Assembly (NCBI GenBank): GCA_004194705.1
Contig: SADC01000372.1
Span: 1-64,000, forward strand
Source of the DNA: Ditylenchus dipsaci
Taxonomy: Eukaryota; Nematoda; Chromadorea; Rhabditida; Anguinidae
Reading direction: 5' to 3'
DNA: 64,000 bases
The notes below the pieces were generated by a model, which saw only the letters and a list, made by a program, of their open reading frames with translations, had not been told where the DNA came from and searched no databases. Position numbers and translations under genes: made by a program. The number at the start of each line of letters is the position of its first letter. Within the stretch, counting starts at the first letter, position 1. Below are positions 44,607 through 57,358 of the stretch, piece by piece.

Positions 44607-46522
44607 TCAACAATGATCAAGTCGAGTAAATAATGCATGACTCTTAACATATTCTAACATTTTTCTTCTATCATAACCAAGTACTATATTCTTCCTTCTC
44701 TCTGAAAGTTCCACATCGACCTTGTTGAGCTTAGGATCACCACCTGTGCGTAGACAAATCACCTTAGCCTCTTGCATTGAACACTCTAACTTAAGCTGTC
44801 CGAGCCACTTCCAGAACTGAGGTTTCTTGCCATCCGCAGTTCCCATTGCCAGCTGCAAAGATCGATCCCACGCTTCAAGTGAGTTTGTAGTCCTTGCTTT
44901 TTTCTTCCGAGCTAGTTTAGTGCAATTCCACAGAGAATGAGCGAATAGTGGGCGTCGAACTCCGTCTTCTCCCACATGTCTGATCCAAGTCTTAAAGCAG
45001 AAAAATATTCAATTAATGAAATTAAAGATCAATCAAACATACTCTGAAAAAATAATTTATTAAGCTACGTTCCGGTGATCCGACTGCAAATTGAACACAC
45101 TGTTGGCCCACAATTAGATGGTAGCATTCAAAAACATCGAGAACAGGTACGTAGGCCAAACTCTTGAGCTTTTTAACGAGAATGCTGAAGACTCCACTAC
45201 TTTTATAGACCTTTTTTAGCTTCAGCTTTGTAACTTTTTTGATATGAGCTTGAGCGAAATGGAACATACATCCGTGAATGGTTACCACTGAAAAAGTTCA
45301 CCATGCACGAAAATTTTACAAAATACTAAAAGCAACTTAAGAGGAAAACTACTGCAGTCGCAGAGAACACGGCTATTTCGTAATCCATATGAGCATTTGT
45401 GACAAAAAAAACCTGTAAGAAGTCGTTTGACAATGCGAAAGAATGCTGTATATGTTCCAGTCGATTTTTTCGGTAAGAGCGCATGCAAACAAGGGACGAA
45501 AGTTTCACCGACCTTGGCGTGGATTGTCATCAGCTGTTTCCATCCATCTGGCACCAGCTTAAAGGTACCATCCATTTCCCAATATTCGGCGTATCGGAGA
45601 CACTGCAGATTAAATATTTACTTTTTATTCAGACATAGTGAGCAAAACTAAACCTTTATCAAAGCAGGAGTAGAAAAATAATCATTCGCCGAGACATTCT
45701 CCCGAATCGAAAAGAACAAACGGAACCTTCTTGTATAGCTTGAAGTCTTCGGGAATGACCAAATTAGATGGCAGACAAGATCCATTCGGATAATCTTTCA
45801 GCTTCTAAAGTCAAAAATAAATTACAGACACCTAAAAAATAGCAGTTCACCTTCTGATGATACCATACGGCTCTTGCCACATTAGTTGAGTTGACACAGA
45901 CTACAGCTTTAGCTTCATCTATTTTACTCTCAGTCACCTTGGCATAAATGTTACGAGCACACAACTAAGAGATTTGCGAGTAAATGAACAACTTCAAAAA
46001 TAGAGAAAACTTACAACGTTCTGCCGAGCGAACTGTGCTACATCCAAATTGATTTCTCTAAGCTCCAAATCGACTGCTTCTGCTGCGTGTGCATGGTGTC
46101 CAAGACTCATCTCGACGCAGTGTCCATCGGCATGCTTTTCAAAGTTTTCTTGCATCCATTTGAATATCTCTTTGCGCAGCGCCAGTGCAGAATCATGTCT
46201 GCGTCCGTATGAGAGTAATTGTAAGAATGCCCTGAATTAATCTCAATTTTACTGATTGCAAGCCTAGCAAGCATTGTGTAAAAAGACCTTGACAAATAAT
46301 AAGATTCTTGCCACGGCGAGATTGCATCAGACGCAGCTCCACCTCAGGCATGACCACTGCTTTTCGCTTCTTCGCTCTGCTCTTAGGAATAGTTTGACTT
46401 ATCATTTCTCTTTCCAAATTTTGGCTTTCATTGGCGTGAAGGATATCTTCTATTTCGTTAAGCTCTTCTTCTAAGGAAGTTACCGCATCTTCACTGCTGC
46501 TATACTCTATATCGCTGAGCAT
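44607..46522 (-). mobile_element. FLYWCH/MULE transposase, broken
   Basis: Several minus-strand exons in order. An acidic N-terminus is followed by a FLYWCH finger split by an intron (SRRGKNLIICQ then GHSYNYSHTDADMILHWRC, ending GHCVEMSLGHHAHAAEA). Then comes a linker with LFDSG, and the MULE catalytic core: MDGTFKLVPDGWKQLMTIHA, HMDYEIAVFSATA and IHGCMFHFAQAH. The C-terminal part is KKKARTTNSLEAWDRSL. This order is typical of animal FLYWCH-MULE transposons. The frame is broken at 'ttgaaaagc', 'tcgggagaa' and a T8 run, each fixable by one base. TIRs were not located. Confidence 0.8.
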
Positions 46523-46697
46523 CTGAAATAGTAGAGATAATGGTGCAGTATTATATCAGACGGAAAAAAAATAGTAGGCAAATTTTCACCAGGGAAACAC
46601 AGAAAACTATGTGGCAAAGTTAGTGATTGTCGAAGTAGTTTTAGGCAAATCATCCTATTGTCAAAACGTATTATAAACGAAATAAGCGATTGGCGAA

Positions 46698-48860
46698 CTA
46701 TCTTAATTGGCGTAATATCATCTTTTCGAAGTATCTGATTATTCAAATAGGCGCTTTTTGAATTATCTAATGGACGGTACTTTTTTCTGCCCGCTAATTA
46801 CTTCTTCCTGCACGCTAAATCTTTTTTCTGCCCGCAAATTTGAAATGCCGCTAATTACTCTTTTTGCCCGCTAAATACTTTTTTCTGCCCGCAAATTACT
46901 TTTTTCTGCCCGCAAATTTTCGAGAAAATGCCCGCAAATTTTCCTTCACTGGGTATAGGGCTAATTCACTGTCCCCTACTCAATTTTTGTTTTTGTTTTA
47001 TGGTTTTCATGTGTTTTAAGCATCTTGTTGTGTGCTAGTCTCACAAAATCGACCATTAGTGAGGTATTTTGCTTAGTCATTTTCAACTATTTATAGGCCT
47101 TATCTTTTCTTGTTTTCAGCCCATATTTGACTTCTGGTGGTTGATTATTTTTACTTTTCATGGTGGTTTTTAGGTAAATTTCACAGATTACAGTAAGAAG
47201 AGCTCAAGTTCAATGTCAAAGCTGTCCAACAATCAAAGGATTCTCGCATCGGTTGGCTTAGTCTTTATTTTTAGCTTTTAGATGTTGTTTTCAGAAGCTT
47301 GTATTTGTGATTTTAGATTCGCTGATCAGGTAAATTTAGCTTTTTGACACAATCCTCACTGCATACAGCTTGGCAAAGTCTTCCATGCACTTAACGCTAA
47401 GTCACAATTTTTCGTCTATGTGTCACCTATTGACTTCGTCTGGCTGTATGCGGTTGAAAGAGGTGTATGCGGTTGAAAAAAAAGAATCTCTCTCTATGTG
47501 CTTTCGTTCTCCATACCCATGACAGTATGGCAAGGCCTATGTAACATAACTGTTGGAGCTCGTTAACTTCTATACAAGAGGCTGACTAGCGGGAGTTATC
47601 TATTCTGATATTTACTTCACTCATTTTCAGGTCTTTTTAGCGAATCAACAGGCAGCGATCCAACCAAAAGTCAATCAGCGGTGAAATGAGACGATCGGAA
47701 TACTTGTACTTTCTAAATCACTCATGCAGAACACTCTTGCCACTCAGCTAACTCGCCACTCAAGCACAAACATCGCACCTAAACCACAGAACTTTAGAGA
47801 ATTAACGCACTCATCAACTTTGCAGGCTGCACTTCATGACTTTTCATTGACAGTCGTTGATTAGTTGTTGATACAAGTATCCCAAGTATCGTCTCAGTTC
47901 ACCGCTGATTGACTTTGGTTGGATCGCTGCCTGTTGATTTGCTAAAAAGACCTGAAAATGAGTGAAGTAAATATCAGAAAAGATAACTCCCGCTAGTCAG
48001 CCTCTTGTATAGAAGTTAACGAGCTCCGACAGTTATGTTACATAGGCCTAGCCATACTGTCATGGGTATGGAGAACGAAGGCACATAGAGAGGGATCTTT
48101 CAACCGCACACAGCCAGACGAAGTCAATAGGTGACACATAGACGACAAATTGTGACTTAGCGTTAAGTGCATGGAAGACTTTGCCAAGCTGTATGCAGTG
48201 AGAATTGTGTCAAAAAGCTAAATTTACCTGACCACCGAACCTAAACCCACATATAAAAGCTTCTAAAATCAACGTCTAAAAGCTAAAAAACAAAGGATGA
48301 GCCAACCGACGCGCGATTTTTCGATTGTTGGACATCAATGACATTCTTCTTTTGCTCTTCTCACTACAGTCTGTGGGATTCGCCTGAACAACCATCATGA
48401 AAAGTAAGAAAATCAATCACCAGAAGTCAAATATCGGGTAAGAAACAACAAGAAATTCAGCCTAATAACAAATAAAGAAGGCTCACCGAAACATCCAAGC
48501 AATTATAAATTTTCTGAGCCCAGCCCACAACAAGATGCTCAAACACATGAAAACCACAAAAGAATGAGAAAAGTTGAGTAGGGGACAGGGAATTAGCCTT
48601 ATACCCGTTGAAGAAAAATTTGCGGGCATTTTTTCGAAAATTTGCGGGCAGAAAAAAGTAATTTGCGGGCAGAAAAAAGTATTTAGCGGGCAAAAAAGAG
48701 TAATTAGCGGCATTTCAAATTTGCGGGCAGAAAAAAAGATTTAGCGGGCAGAAAGAAGTAATTAGCGGGCAGAAAAAGTACCGTCCATTAGATAATTCAA
48801 AAAGCGCCTATTTGAATAATCAGATACTTCGAAAAGATGATATTACGCCAATTAAGATAG
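46698..48860. repeat. 2.16-kb near-perfect palindrome
   Basis: The left arm from 'ctatcttaattggcgtaata' and the right arm ending in its complement match over roughly 1 kb each, with a loop of about 190 bp near 47690-47880. The outer part of each arm has repeats of 'tttttctgcccgctaatta'. No open frame of note. It lies 176 bp from the MULE remnant, but I found no evidence that it is that element's TIR. Confidence 0.85.
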
Positions 48861-48899
48861 ATATAATTATCTAATTGCCAAAGCTATGTAAAGCCCACA

Positions 48900-49127
48900 T
48901 TAAAAGGGGGGTAGGTTGCAAATCGTAATGCCAATATTTTAAACTCTCAGGATAAAATATTCCTGGGACACGGACGTTTCCCTGTAAAGCCGTTTCCCTG
49001 TGAGGGACGTTTACCTGTAAGGAATGGTTTCTTGTAAGGGACGTTTCCCTGTAAGGGAATCACCATCAATACAAAGGAAACCACCCACAGTTATACCGTA
49101 TATGCTCTATTAATCCTTCGGAGGGCT
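48900..49127. repeat. Inverted copies of sequences at 36.96 and 38.1 kb
   Basis: 48900-49060 is the reverse complement of 36960-37090. 49060-49127 is the reverse complement of 38100-38180, including a CCGTAT end. Confidence 0.75.
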
Positions 49128-49129
49128 GT

Positions 49130-49346
49130 AAGCCTCATTCCCTACTGCATTTGGTATGCAATGGTATCTGCAATAATCAAAATGGCGACAGTTGGGGCTG
49201 CAGGCCTCATTCACTACTGCATTTGGTATGCAATGGTATCTGCAATAATCAAAATGGCGACAGTTGGGGCTGCAGGCCTCATTCACTACTGCATTTGGTA
49301 TGCAATGGTATCTGCAATAATCGAAATGGCCACAGTTGGGGCTACA
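49130..49346 (+). repeat. 72-bp tandem repeat, three copies
   Basis: The unit starts 'gggctgcaggcctcattcac'. 72 bp is a multiple of three, so the frames stay open. It directly precedes the piggyBac exons. Confidence 0.85.
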
Positions 49347-49404
49347 ATGCAACCAAAGCTAATTTTGTTTGGATATTCAGGCTTTACATGACTGCTTATC
49401 TCAG

Positions 49405-49846
49405 GAGGAGTAGACACCTTGGATCAAATGGTACGAGCATATTCTACGAAAAGGAAGACTTGTCGCTGGCCTATGGTAGTGTTTATGGTTGCTTCGCTTT
49501 CTTACAAATATCTCTTATTTTATAGGTTATATTTTACAATATGTTGGACATTGCTGCTTTCAATGCATTTGTGATCTAGTCAAAAATCAATCCTGGTTAT
49601 CACGTTGGTAAGCGGCATCGTCGTCGTCTATTTCTTGAAGAGCATGGTCAAACATTAGCTTGCACTTTGCCCGTGGTGAATCCTCCAATAACAATGCCAA
49701 GTCCTCAAACAGCATCAGGAAGCAAACCTGGTCGATGCTATTTGTGCCCAAGAGAAATCGATAAAAAAGTGTCATCAAAATGTTGTAATTGTCAAAAATT
49801 TACATGTGTTGGTCATTCAGTTTGTTATGAGTGTACTGATCAATAA
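49405..49846 (+). pseudogene. piggyBac transposase, 3' part
   Basis: Exon 49405-49487 reads GGVDTLDQMVRAYSTKRKTC then RWPMVVFM. After a 38-bp intron (gttgct...ttatag) exon 49526-49846 reads VIFYNMLDIAAFNAFVI, a stop, then a C-terminal Cys-rich finger (RCYLCPREIDKKVSSKCCNC, then C-x2-H and C-x2-C) before TAA. The GVDxLDQ motif and the cysteine finger are diagnostic for piggyBac. The internal stop and missing 5' part make it a remnant. Confidence 0.85.
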
Positions 49847-49969
49847 AGTCATTCACTTTTTGTGGAAGAAATTCGATAATTTGGAACTATTTTGACTACT
49901 TTTTGTTTTGGGGTCATATTGACCCCACAGTATACAACGCTAGTTTTTTTTCCGGTAGTGTAAGGGTTA
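49847..49969 (+). mobile_element. piggyBac 3' end with TTAA
   Basis: Ends ...CCGGTAGTGTAAGGG followed by TTAA. Read inward the terminus is CCCTTACACTACCGG, the classical CCC start of piggyBac TIRs. A subterminal 'ggggtcatattgacccc' palindrome precedes it. The sequence right of TTAA continues as the 33-kb repeat, whose own TTAA at about 33814-33817 is uninterrupted. Confidence 0.8.
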
Positions 49970-50585
49970 ACTGTACAGTTAACTGTACGGCCATAGTTAA
50001 CGGTTAAAATATGTCGAGCATATGCTCAAATATGCTCGAAAAAAACGCAAATGCTCGAGCATATGGTCCAAATCAATCTGCTCGAGCATTTTCACAACTC
50101 TATTTTATGCTGCTTTTCATTTGAGAAATCTTAGATTTTTTACAAAAATGACTCGAGTTTTACAAAAATAGCCTTTTTTGCTATGTCAGATGCTGTGACC
50201 AAAAGCTCTACCAATGCGCCATGAGAACGCGTCCTAAAATCTGAATCGGAGCTTTTCGGACTTTTTGAAAAGCAGTAAGCAGGGCAAGGTTTCCAAAGTA
50301 GTCGAAAGTGTGCAGTAAGTGACTACTGAACAATTGAAATAAATTTGGCGGGACTTTGAGAAGCGCTTCAAATTTGACTAGCAACGGTTCCAGACTTCAA
50401 AGAGTATGGCTAGTTGCACCAAGTAAAATTCTACTTTTCACCAGTAAATTACTGATTTCTACCAGTAAAATTTAATTATTTTATTTAGTCAAAATTTTGC
50501 GCTGATTTGAAACTTTCAGTCAGAAAATACGCTCTGTCGCTCTCTGTCGGTCACAGGCCACCCAAAACTGGTTTTGTGTGAACGC
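49970..50585. repeat. Inverted copy of 33045-33818
   Basis: Reverse complement of the 33-kb repeat, lacking the pogo-like MITE and cut at one end by the piggyBac insertion. Confidence 0.85.
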
Positions 50586-50774
50586 CCTTAGGACAGTATC
50601 GGAGGAAAACTTGCCGTTTTTATTGCGACACAAACTTGAAGACACTTTCAGACTTTTTGCCACTTTCTTGATGAACTGTTATAGCTGAAAATAAAAAAAA
50701 GACTTTCGGCAAGCAATGAGACTTTTAAATGACTTACGTAAAGCACTGATTTTAATGCAGATTTCTAGACATTG

Positions 50775-50999
50775 TCACACAAAGCAGGTCGGATTTCTTG
50801 TTTTCTGATCATAGCCGATTTCTAAAATTATTAGAGAATAAGCATAGCTACAATACAAATAATTACATACCAAATAGTAATGTGAAGCAGAAAACTTAAA
50901 AGTCAAATCAGCAAGAAGATTACCGCACTGTGAGCAGGAGATTCTTAGGCGAAGTTTCTCAATTTTATGTCTGTTTTGCATAAAATTAACATCTTCTTG
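50775..50999 (-). CDS. Unidentified two-exon frame
   Basis: The minus strand reads MQNRHKIEKLRLRISCSQCG, then NLLADLTFKFSASHYYL, a donor 'gtatgtaatt', and after a 49-bp intron KSAMIRKQEIRPALCDNV and a stop. It has a single C-x2-C. The ATG may be in frame with an upstream exon. No family recognised. The tidy splice sites are the main support. Confidence 0.3.
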   Translation of the reverse strand, partial: QEDVNFMQNRHKIEKLRLRISCSQCGNLLADLTFKFSASHYYLVCNYLYCSYAYSLIILEIGYDQKTRNPTCFV

Positions 51000-51488
51000 A
51001 CTTTGTCTGGGCTATTTCTAGAGTAAAAATTAACGCTCTTTCGATCTAGCGTATCGGTTATGCAAAATGAATGCAATCATCAAAGTTTAAAGGGCACTTT
51101 TCAAGCAAACACAGGCATATGAAAAAATCTGCTTTTGAAAAAAATTAGCATATGAACTGGAAAACTTTCCTTTCCACTGAGATGTGACCGCTCATTCGAA
51201 AGCCCGTTAAACGAGCAATCTTTTGTGTCCAAGTATTGCAGAAAATTGTTAAAAAAAACCTCGATTGCAATGTTATATTAAGAACCATCACATAAATGTA
51301 AAAAACAAGTAAAGTTAAGCAGAATTGTTTTCACGCCAGAATACCCTAATGTTAGAGAATTCAAATTTCGAAACCCCGTGTAGAATTAACCAACCCCAGG
51401 TAAAACTCAAACTTTTCAGCATCACATGTCAATTCTGATGAGTTTTCTGAACTCTACGCCCTAGTTCACTACTACTGTATTAGAAACG

Positions 51489-51830
51489 TTGAGAATGAAA
51501 GGTTTTAATAACAAAAAGTGGGTTAAAAGTGCGACGAACATTTTACAGCGTTACATTCCTACAAAAATACTATATCCGCGAAGTCTTTGCGATATTTGGG
51601 ACAAAACTATGAAACAGAGCTGGCAAAATTTGGCGCTACCAGAGTATACACCGCTACCAGAGTATATATTAGTTTTGCTGATCGTTTTCCGAAAGCCAAG
51701 AAAAAAGTCTTTTTTCTAAAAAACCCACACATCTATAAATGGGCGCCCTATTTCTGATAAGAAAGAGTGTCGGACCCAGCTGAGAAACTAATTTTCGGAG
51801 GTGCTCGTCTGTGTAGGTTTGACTTAGTAT
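51489..51830. repeat. Fragment of the pogo-like MITE family
   Basis: 'gcgatatttgggac', 'gaaagagtgtcggacccagc' and a terminal 'aggtttgact' match 27451-27810. Confidence 0.55.
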
Positions 51831-51899
51831 TCTAGTAAAACAAATGGGGTGGACTAGTGATGAAGTGGTAAAATCTGTAGACCGGCAAAATGTAGCATA

Positions 51900-52690
51900 A
51901 TTTTTCAACAAAATGACAAAATATTTATCTCAAAAAAATTCTTTTCTGAATTTACCTGGTCAAATTTTTAAATCGCTTGTGTAAATTAGAGACAGAAACG
52001 GGACAAGATCCCGTCGGGATCCAGATCCCAATATTTGTTGAATCCCGATCGGCAATTTTCTATGGACTTTGCTGTGGAGAATTCAGGTCCAAGGCATATT
52101 AAGGCTTTGCTTCCAGCAAGTAAACTTCTGGTTTTGACGGTTTTGGAGCCACTGGATTGGTAGTCGTGACCTTGTTGAACAGATTCTTCGTCATTTTTTT
52201 TCAAAGAACAGCACAAGGCTTCGACCAACTAAATGGGCGTAGAGGGTGGACGTCTTGAGGCAAGCAACTCGGACAACCTCACTATTCCCTTGAATAGCTG
52301 AGCTGTGGTCTAGTGTATGTTTTGGTTGGCAGATGTACATAACATCTTCGTCCGAGTCTAAATTGGGTTGAGGTATTCGGAATAATAATTTGGAATGAAT
52401 TTTATGCTGGTTAAAAAAATGACTATAGAATTCCGTAGTATTAGTTGAAATTGCTAGAATTCAACCACTTTGTTTAAGTGACTTTTGTGATTTGGAAATC
52501 TACTCGAGAAAGTCGCGAATATTTCGATTACACATTGTGTTAATTCAATTTTTATTGAATTTTGATAAAAAAAAAAGGCATTTTGCTATGAAAACCAGCT
52601 GCTCTTCATATACTACTATCAAAAACTACTAGCTACTAGCAAAAGGCTGGTAAAAGCTAACCAAACTACTAGCAAAAGAAAGCATATAAG
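51900..52690. other. Mostly unassigned, with short coding-like runs on the minus strand
   Basis: Around 52100-52210 two overlapping minus-strand frames look protein-like (one reads TNPVAPKPSKPEVYLLEAKP). No splice model or family could be supported. 51990-52060 has GGGATC palindromic repeats. Confidence 0.3.
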
Positions 52691-52799
52691 GTGAGTCATT
52701 TATAAAAAATGTGCGTCTGAACAGCGTTAGTTCGCTTTTGCTGCTTGCTCAAAGATCAACTAGGGTAATAGTTAGTCTATTCTCTATTTCATCTAGCAA

Positions 52800-53455
52800 T
52801 AAACTCCAATGCAAAATTCGGCGCTGTTATGATATAACCTCCCCCCTCGCAATCTATACACCTGCTTTGATATATCATCATCCCCCAGAAGACCTCCCTC
52901 CATCCCCCCCCCACCCCCAATATCATTTTTTTCGGGAGTGTCTGAATCCCATTTTTTGCAATAATTCTGTCATGAAAAGACCAGAAAAGTGATTTTAGTA
53001 GGATCAAGGGGCTGTATTGGGAGGAGAAGGGACAAAACAGGGGTCACTTATTTGAGATGGTTGGGATCCTTACAGTATTCATTTTCTAAGCGTTGAGGCT
53101 CACCACAAACCCAGGAACCTGTGGTGCACGAAAAAGTATAACTACTCAACGCTGATCAAATGGTCAGCCGGCTCGATGCCGGCGGTTTTCATCTGAGTAT
53201 GGCTCTTTTGAATGCTAGGCCGAATTTTCGGATGACAGAGCCGGAGACTTTGCCCAGTACACGTGGTAAATGCTTTTCAACAAAAAAAATAAAGATGTTG
53301 TACATAGTTCTGAGAACTGGGTCCCGCTGCGTAAATAACTCTGGTATGCATGTTTTTTCATGCACCCAGAGTCACTTTCGAGTGATTAGTGTCCTAGGTA
53401 TGTGTGTGTTGGGGTGAGGGGTGATGTATATCATAGTAGCGTCAAAAGCTTTTAG
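52800..53455. repeat. Family A MITE, sister of 9850-10705
   Basis: Shares 'gaccagaaaagtgattttag', 'gggctgtattgggaggagaa' and the core 'actctggtatgcatgttttt'. It ends in a G-rich unit followed by 'atatcatagtagcgtc'. Confidence 0.75.
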
Positions 53456-53577
53456 ATTTGCGAGAAGTACGACTGGCTTACTTAGAGATGGAGCATAAGA
53501 ACATTGGTGGTCGGATACTCCACAGCCTGGTTGGTTGGGAAAAACGCGAGGAATTTAAAGATATATATTTCCTTTAG

Positions 53578-53709
<132 letters not shown>

Positions 53710-53717
53710 TAAATGTA

Positions 53718-54124
53718 CAGGGTGATACAAAAAATTTGCAAGATTTCAATTGGCCGATTTTGTTGTAACGTAAAAAGTGGGAAGCTAACCCACTGCGCTA
53801 CACGTGTAGAACTTATAGAAATTGTCGTAATTTGACCTATATGTAACAGATTTGGTACTTTTTTCTGACTTTACTGTGTTTTTTGGTACCTATTTAGTCT
53901 TCACCATTTCTCACTCCTGATTTTAAAAAATGCAGTATGAAGGTGGTCTAAACATGTACATTACTTTTAAAACGGCTTCTTTTGGTTCGGCAAAATCATC
54001 GTTCGTTAAATGTTGTTCTGTTAGATAATTTTCCAAAAACAAATAGTAACAGCTACAACCGTTCAGCTACAGCTAGAGTTAACAGCTTCAACCGGAGAAT
54101 TATAATATTAAAGTAGTCACCCTG
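53718..54124. mobile_element. Tc1/mariner-type MITE with short TIRs
   Basis: CAGGGTGATA and the complement CAGGGTGACT, flanked by TA on both sides, 407 bp. The TIRs are only about 8-10 bp. Confidence 0.55.
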
Positions 54125-54363
54125 TAGCTCTTTGTATTTAAAAAGATTGCAAAATAGTGTTTTGAAATTATTGCAGGCCAAGAATTTTGCTTGTGAGACC
54201 AATCATCGTTTTTGTTTTTTCGATATGACTTTTTTTCTAAGTAGATTTTCGTCGAGCAGTTTTTCGTTAAGCAAGTTTTCGTTAACTATGTTTTCACCTA
54301 GCCTAAAGAACACCCTCCTCCCACCCTTCAATTAAGATTATAAAAACAATAATAATCTGACAG

Positions 54364-54751
<388 letters not shown>

Positions 54752-54759
54752 ATTAGTTA

Positions 54760-55540
54760 TTGTTCGATTTGAACATAACCTACCTCATCGAGCTTAAGCT
54801 TCAAAAAGTTTTGTGAAAAGCCCAATTTTCCAAATCAAAGACATCTAAAAATCCTATTCATGACACCTAAATATGAGTACTGCCTTGAAATTATCCGAAA
54901 ATTCTCGAGACGAGACGGAGGTAAATTAAAAGTAAAACAAAAGTAAAAGCGAGACGCTAGGCAAGACAATTTTTTAAGAAAAAAACTAAAGAAGGCCACT
55001 TTTAGAAATAGTTTAGAGATACAAGACAAAAACAAATGGTAAAAAAATTTAGCTGAACACGAATCCGGTGTCAAAAATTCAGGTTTCATTAACGAAATTA
55101 AAGTTTTACGTCAAAACCAATTTTGAATTTTTTTGAGAGTTTTGAAACACTCCGAAAGCCTGTTTTGTTTCACTTTAATGCAGTTTCTGGTGCAGCTTTT
55201 CTTGCTCTGTCAGATGATATACACGGACAGCTGAAAAAATGACCTCATCACTCTTTTTTCTGTCAGCTTAAGTATCAACAACGTTTTCGAAAAAAGACAC
55301 AAATGTTTCTTTGAACTGAAATTTTTGCATATAATTATGGTAAATAATCATATCATGTCTCAGAAGAAATCCTGTGATCTGGGCTTTCTTCGAAATCAGA
55401 AATCACTAAAAAAATAATAAAATTTGAAATCTGCCCTTTAAAATTTGCAAACGCAAACATGTTGACTTGGTTGGTCCTTAGGGGCAGCTGACCCGCAAAT
55501 ACAAACTTTTTTTTCAAAAAGCTTTTCACTATCGTGTTCA
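54760..55540. other. Intergenic, nothing recognised
   Basis: AT-rich, no open frame with support and no repeat match noticed. Confidence 0.5.
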
Positions 55541-55689
55541 ACATGAAATTTTATGACCAACGAATATAAATGGCTCCTCGACCGTCCTAGTGTTATTGGG
55601 AACTTCGCTAACTTCTTCTAGGTCCTATATTTGTTCGTTTTTGAACCCATATTTGCACTTCTGTTGACTTACGTTCGTTACTTTTTCAG

Positions 55690-55836
55690 GCACTTGAGTG
55701 GAAAGCTAGCTGTAGATAAGTCATTAATAATAGCTGAAGACTTCCAACAATATAAAATATCGGAACAGGTTTGTCCTAATTCTCAAAAAGATCATAAAAG
55801 GGGATTCTTTTTGTAACTTTCAGGTTCTCAGGCCAG
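55690..55836 (+). CDS. Exon plus 13-nt micro-exon, unidentified
   Basis: Exon 55690-55768 reads HLSGKLAVDKSLIIAEDFQQ and YKISEQ. After a 55-bp intron a 13-nt exon (55824-55836, GTTCTCAGGCCAG) is bounded by 'actttcag' and 'gtaagc'. The inverted copy preserves both exons and all four splice sites. No family recognised and flanking exons not found. Confidence 0.4.
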
Positions 55837-56225
55837 GTAAGCTTTGACTTTTCTGCTCGATTTACACCTAGATTGGACATAGTCAATAAACAATCCAATT
55901 TCGAATTCACACGCGAGGCATCATAAACAAAGTTTTCTAAAATTGTTCACGCCATTGACTTCATAGAATTTGCTCTTTCTATGTGTACACCCGGACCTAC
56001 ATTCGTGTTCACAATAAAATTTGATCCATTTAAAAGTGATGAAAGTATGTGTGGGAGCGGGCGTGGGAGTGGATCTGAGCGCCATTGTGAGCGTTCCTTT
56101 AGGGGTCAGCTAAAAGCCATCAATCGAGAGTTAACAGGTGTTGTGTATGATGCCTCGCGTGTCAATTCGAATTTAGATTATTCATTGACTATGTCCAGTC
56201 TGGGTGTAAATCGAGCAGAAAAGTA

Positions 56226-56383
56226 ATCACTTACCTGGCCTGAGAGCCTGAAAGTTACAAAAAGAATTCCCTTCCATGATCTTTTTTGAGGTTTTAGGAC
56301 AAACCTGTTCCGACATTTTATATTGTTGGAAGTCTTCAGCTATCATTAATGACTTAACTACAGCTAGCTTTCCACTCAAGTGC
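56226..56383 (-). CDS. Inverted copy of the exon pair
   Basis: Exon 56383-56305 and the micro-exon near 56250-56238 repeat 55690-55836 with few changes (AVVKSLMIAEDFQQYKMSEQ). The substitutions Asp to Val and Ile to Met are visible. The sequence differences suggest an old duplication or relaxed constraint. Confidence 0.4.
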
Positions 56384-56425
56384 CTGAAAAAGTAACGAAT
56401 ATAAGTCAACAGAAGTGCTAATATA

Positions 56426-57358
56426 CCGTATTCTCTCTAATAGACGGGTCGACCCGTCTATTTTTCGACCCCCTCGTGGGGGACCCGTCTATTAGAGAGG
56501 ACCCTTCTAATAGAGAGGACCCGTCTATTTTTTGAACTCAAGCTTTAAAGGAACCCAAAAACAGCATTACCGCATTTTTACAGTAGAATCTTAAATTCAC
56601 AGAAAATCACATCGGATACATTATCTTTCTTACATTTTTTATTGCAAAATAACTCAAATCAATGCACTTTAACACTCGATAAAAACATCACTATCATTCA
56701 TATCTTTTTCTTCTTCTTCGCTTAGATCAAGTTCTTGAAAGAACACAGCCATTTCTTTTTCCTTTCGAGCCAAACAAATCTTTGCAGGACCACTTGGAAC
56801 TGGGTTAAATATTTTCCAAAAATATTACTTTTGATTGTGAAGTTCCTTTCTTGCTTCACCCAATCTTGAATCCTTGACTGCGTGACATCAAATTTCTTGG
56901 CAGCCGAACGCTTGGAATACTTTTGAATAAGCGACTGCTTTCAGTTTCTTGCCAATCGAGTGAGCATTGCGTTTCCGAGACACACGAAATTCCTCAATTA
57001 TATTTTGGCCATCCACGCCATCTGTTCTTGTGCACTCTTCTTCACTCATTTGTTAAATTGCCTAAATGTCAAAAATAAAAGTGTGAGAAAAAAATTTCCA
57101 AACAATTTGAAATGGCGATAATTGACGACAAACTATTAGTACTAAAAAGCGCCGGTTTGAATTATTGGGTTATTTACTTAAAATTAACGTTCTGAAAAAA
57201 ATGCCTTAGGAGACCCGTCTATTAGAGAAGACCCGTCTAATAGAGAGGACCCGTCTATTAGAGAGGACCCGTCTATTTTTCAACCCGCCTCGTAGGGGAC
57301 CCGTCTATTAGAGAGGACCCTTCTAATAGAGAGGAACCGTCTATTAGAGAGAATACGG
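56426..57358 (-). mobile_element. pogo-like transposon, CCGTAT TIR family
   Basis: TIRs CCGTATTCTCTCTAATAGAC and complement, with repeated 'gacccgtctattagagagga' subterminal units and TA on each side. The minus strand between 57050 and 56830 reads RVSRKRNAHSIGKKLKAVAY and, one frame over, SKRSAAKKFDVTQSRIQDWV followed by KQERN. This matches the N-terminal helix-turn-helix of pogo/CENP-B-type transposases. The DDE part is absent. It links the many CCGTAT MITEs to a pogo-like source. Confidence 0.75.

Noticed and set aside
46698..48860. The palindrome as the TIR pair of the adjacent MULE
   Set aside because: Both arms lie on the same side of the transposase and no third copy of the arm is found beyond 44600, so the two cannot be joined into one element on this evidence.
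49110..49391. Open frames over the 72-bp tandem repeat on both strands
   Set aside because: Explained by the repeat length. They do not connect in frame to the piggyBac exons by a convincing splice.
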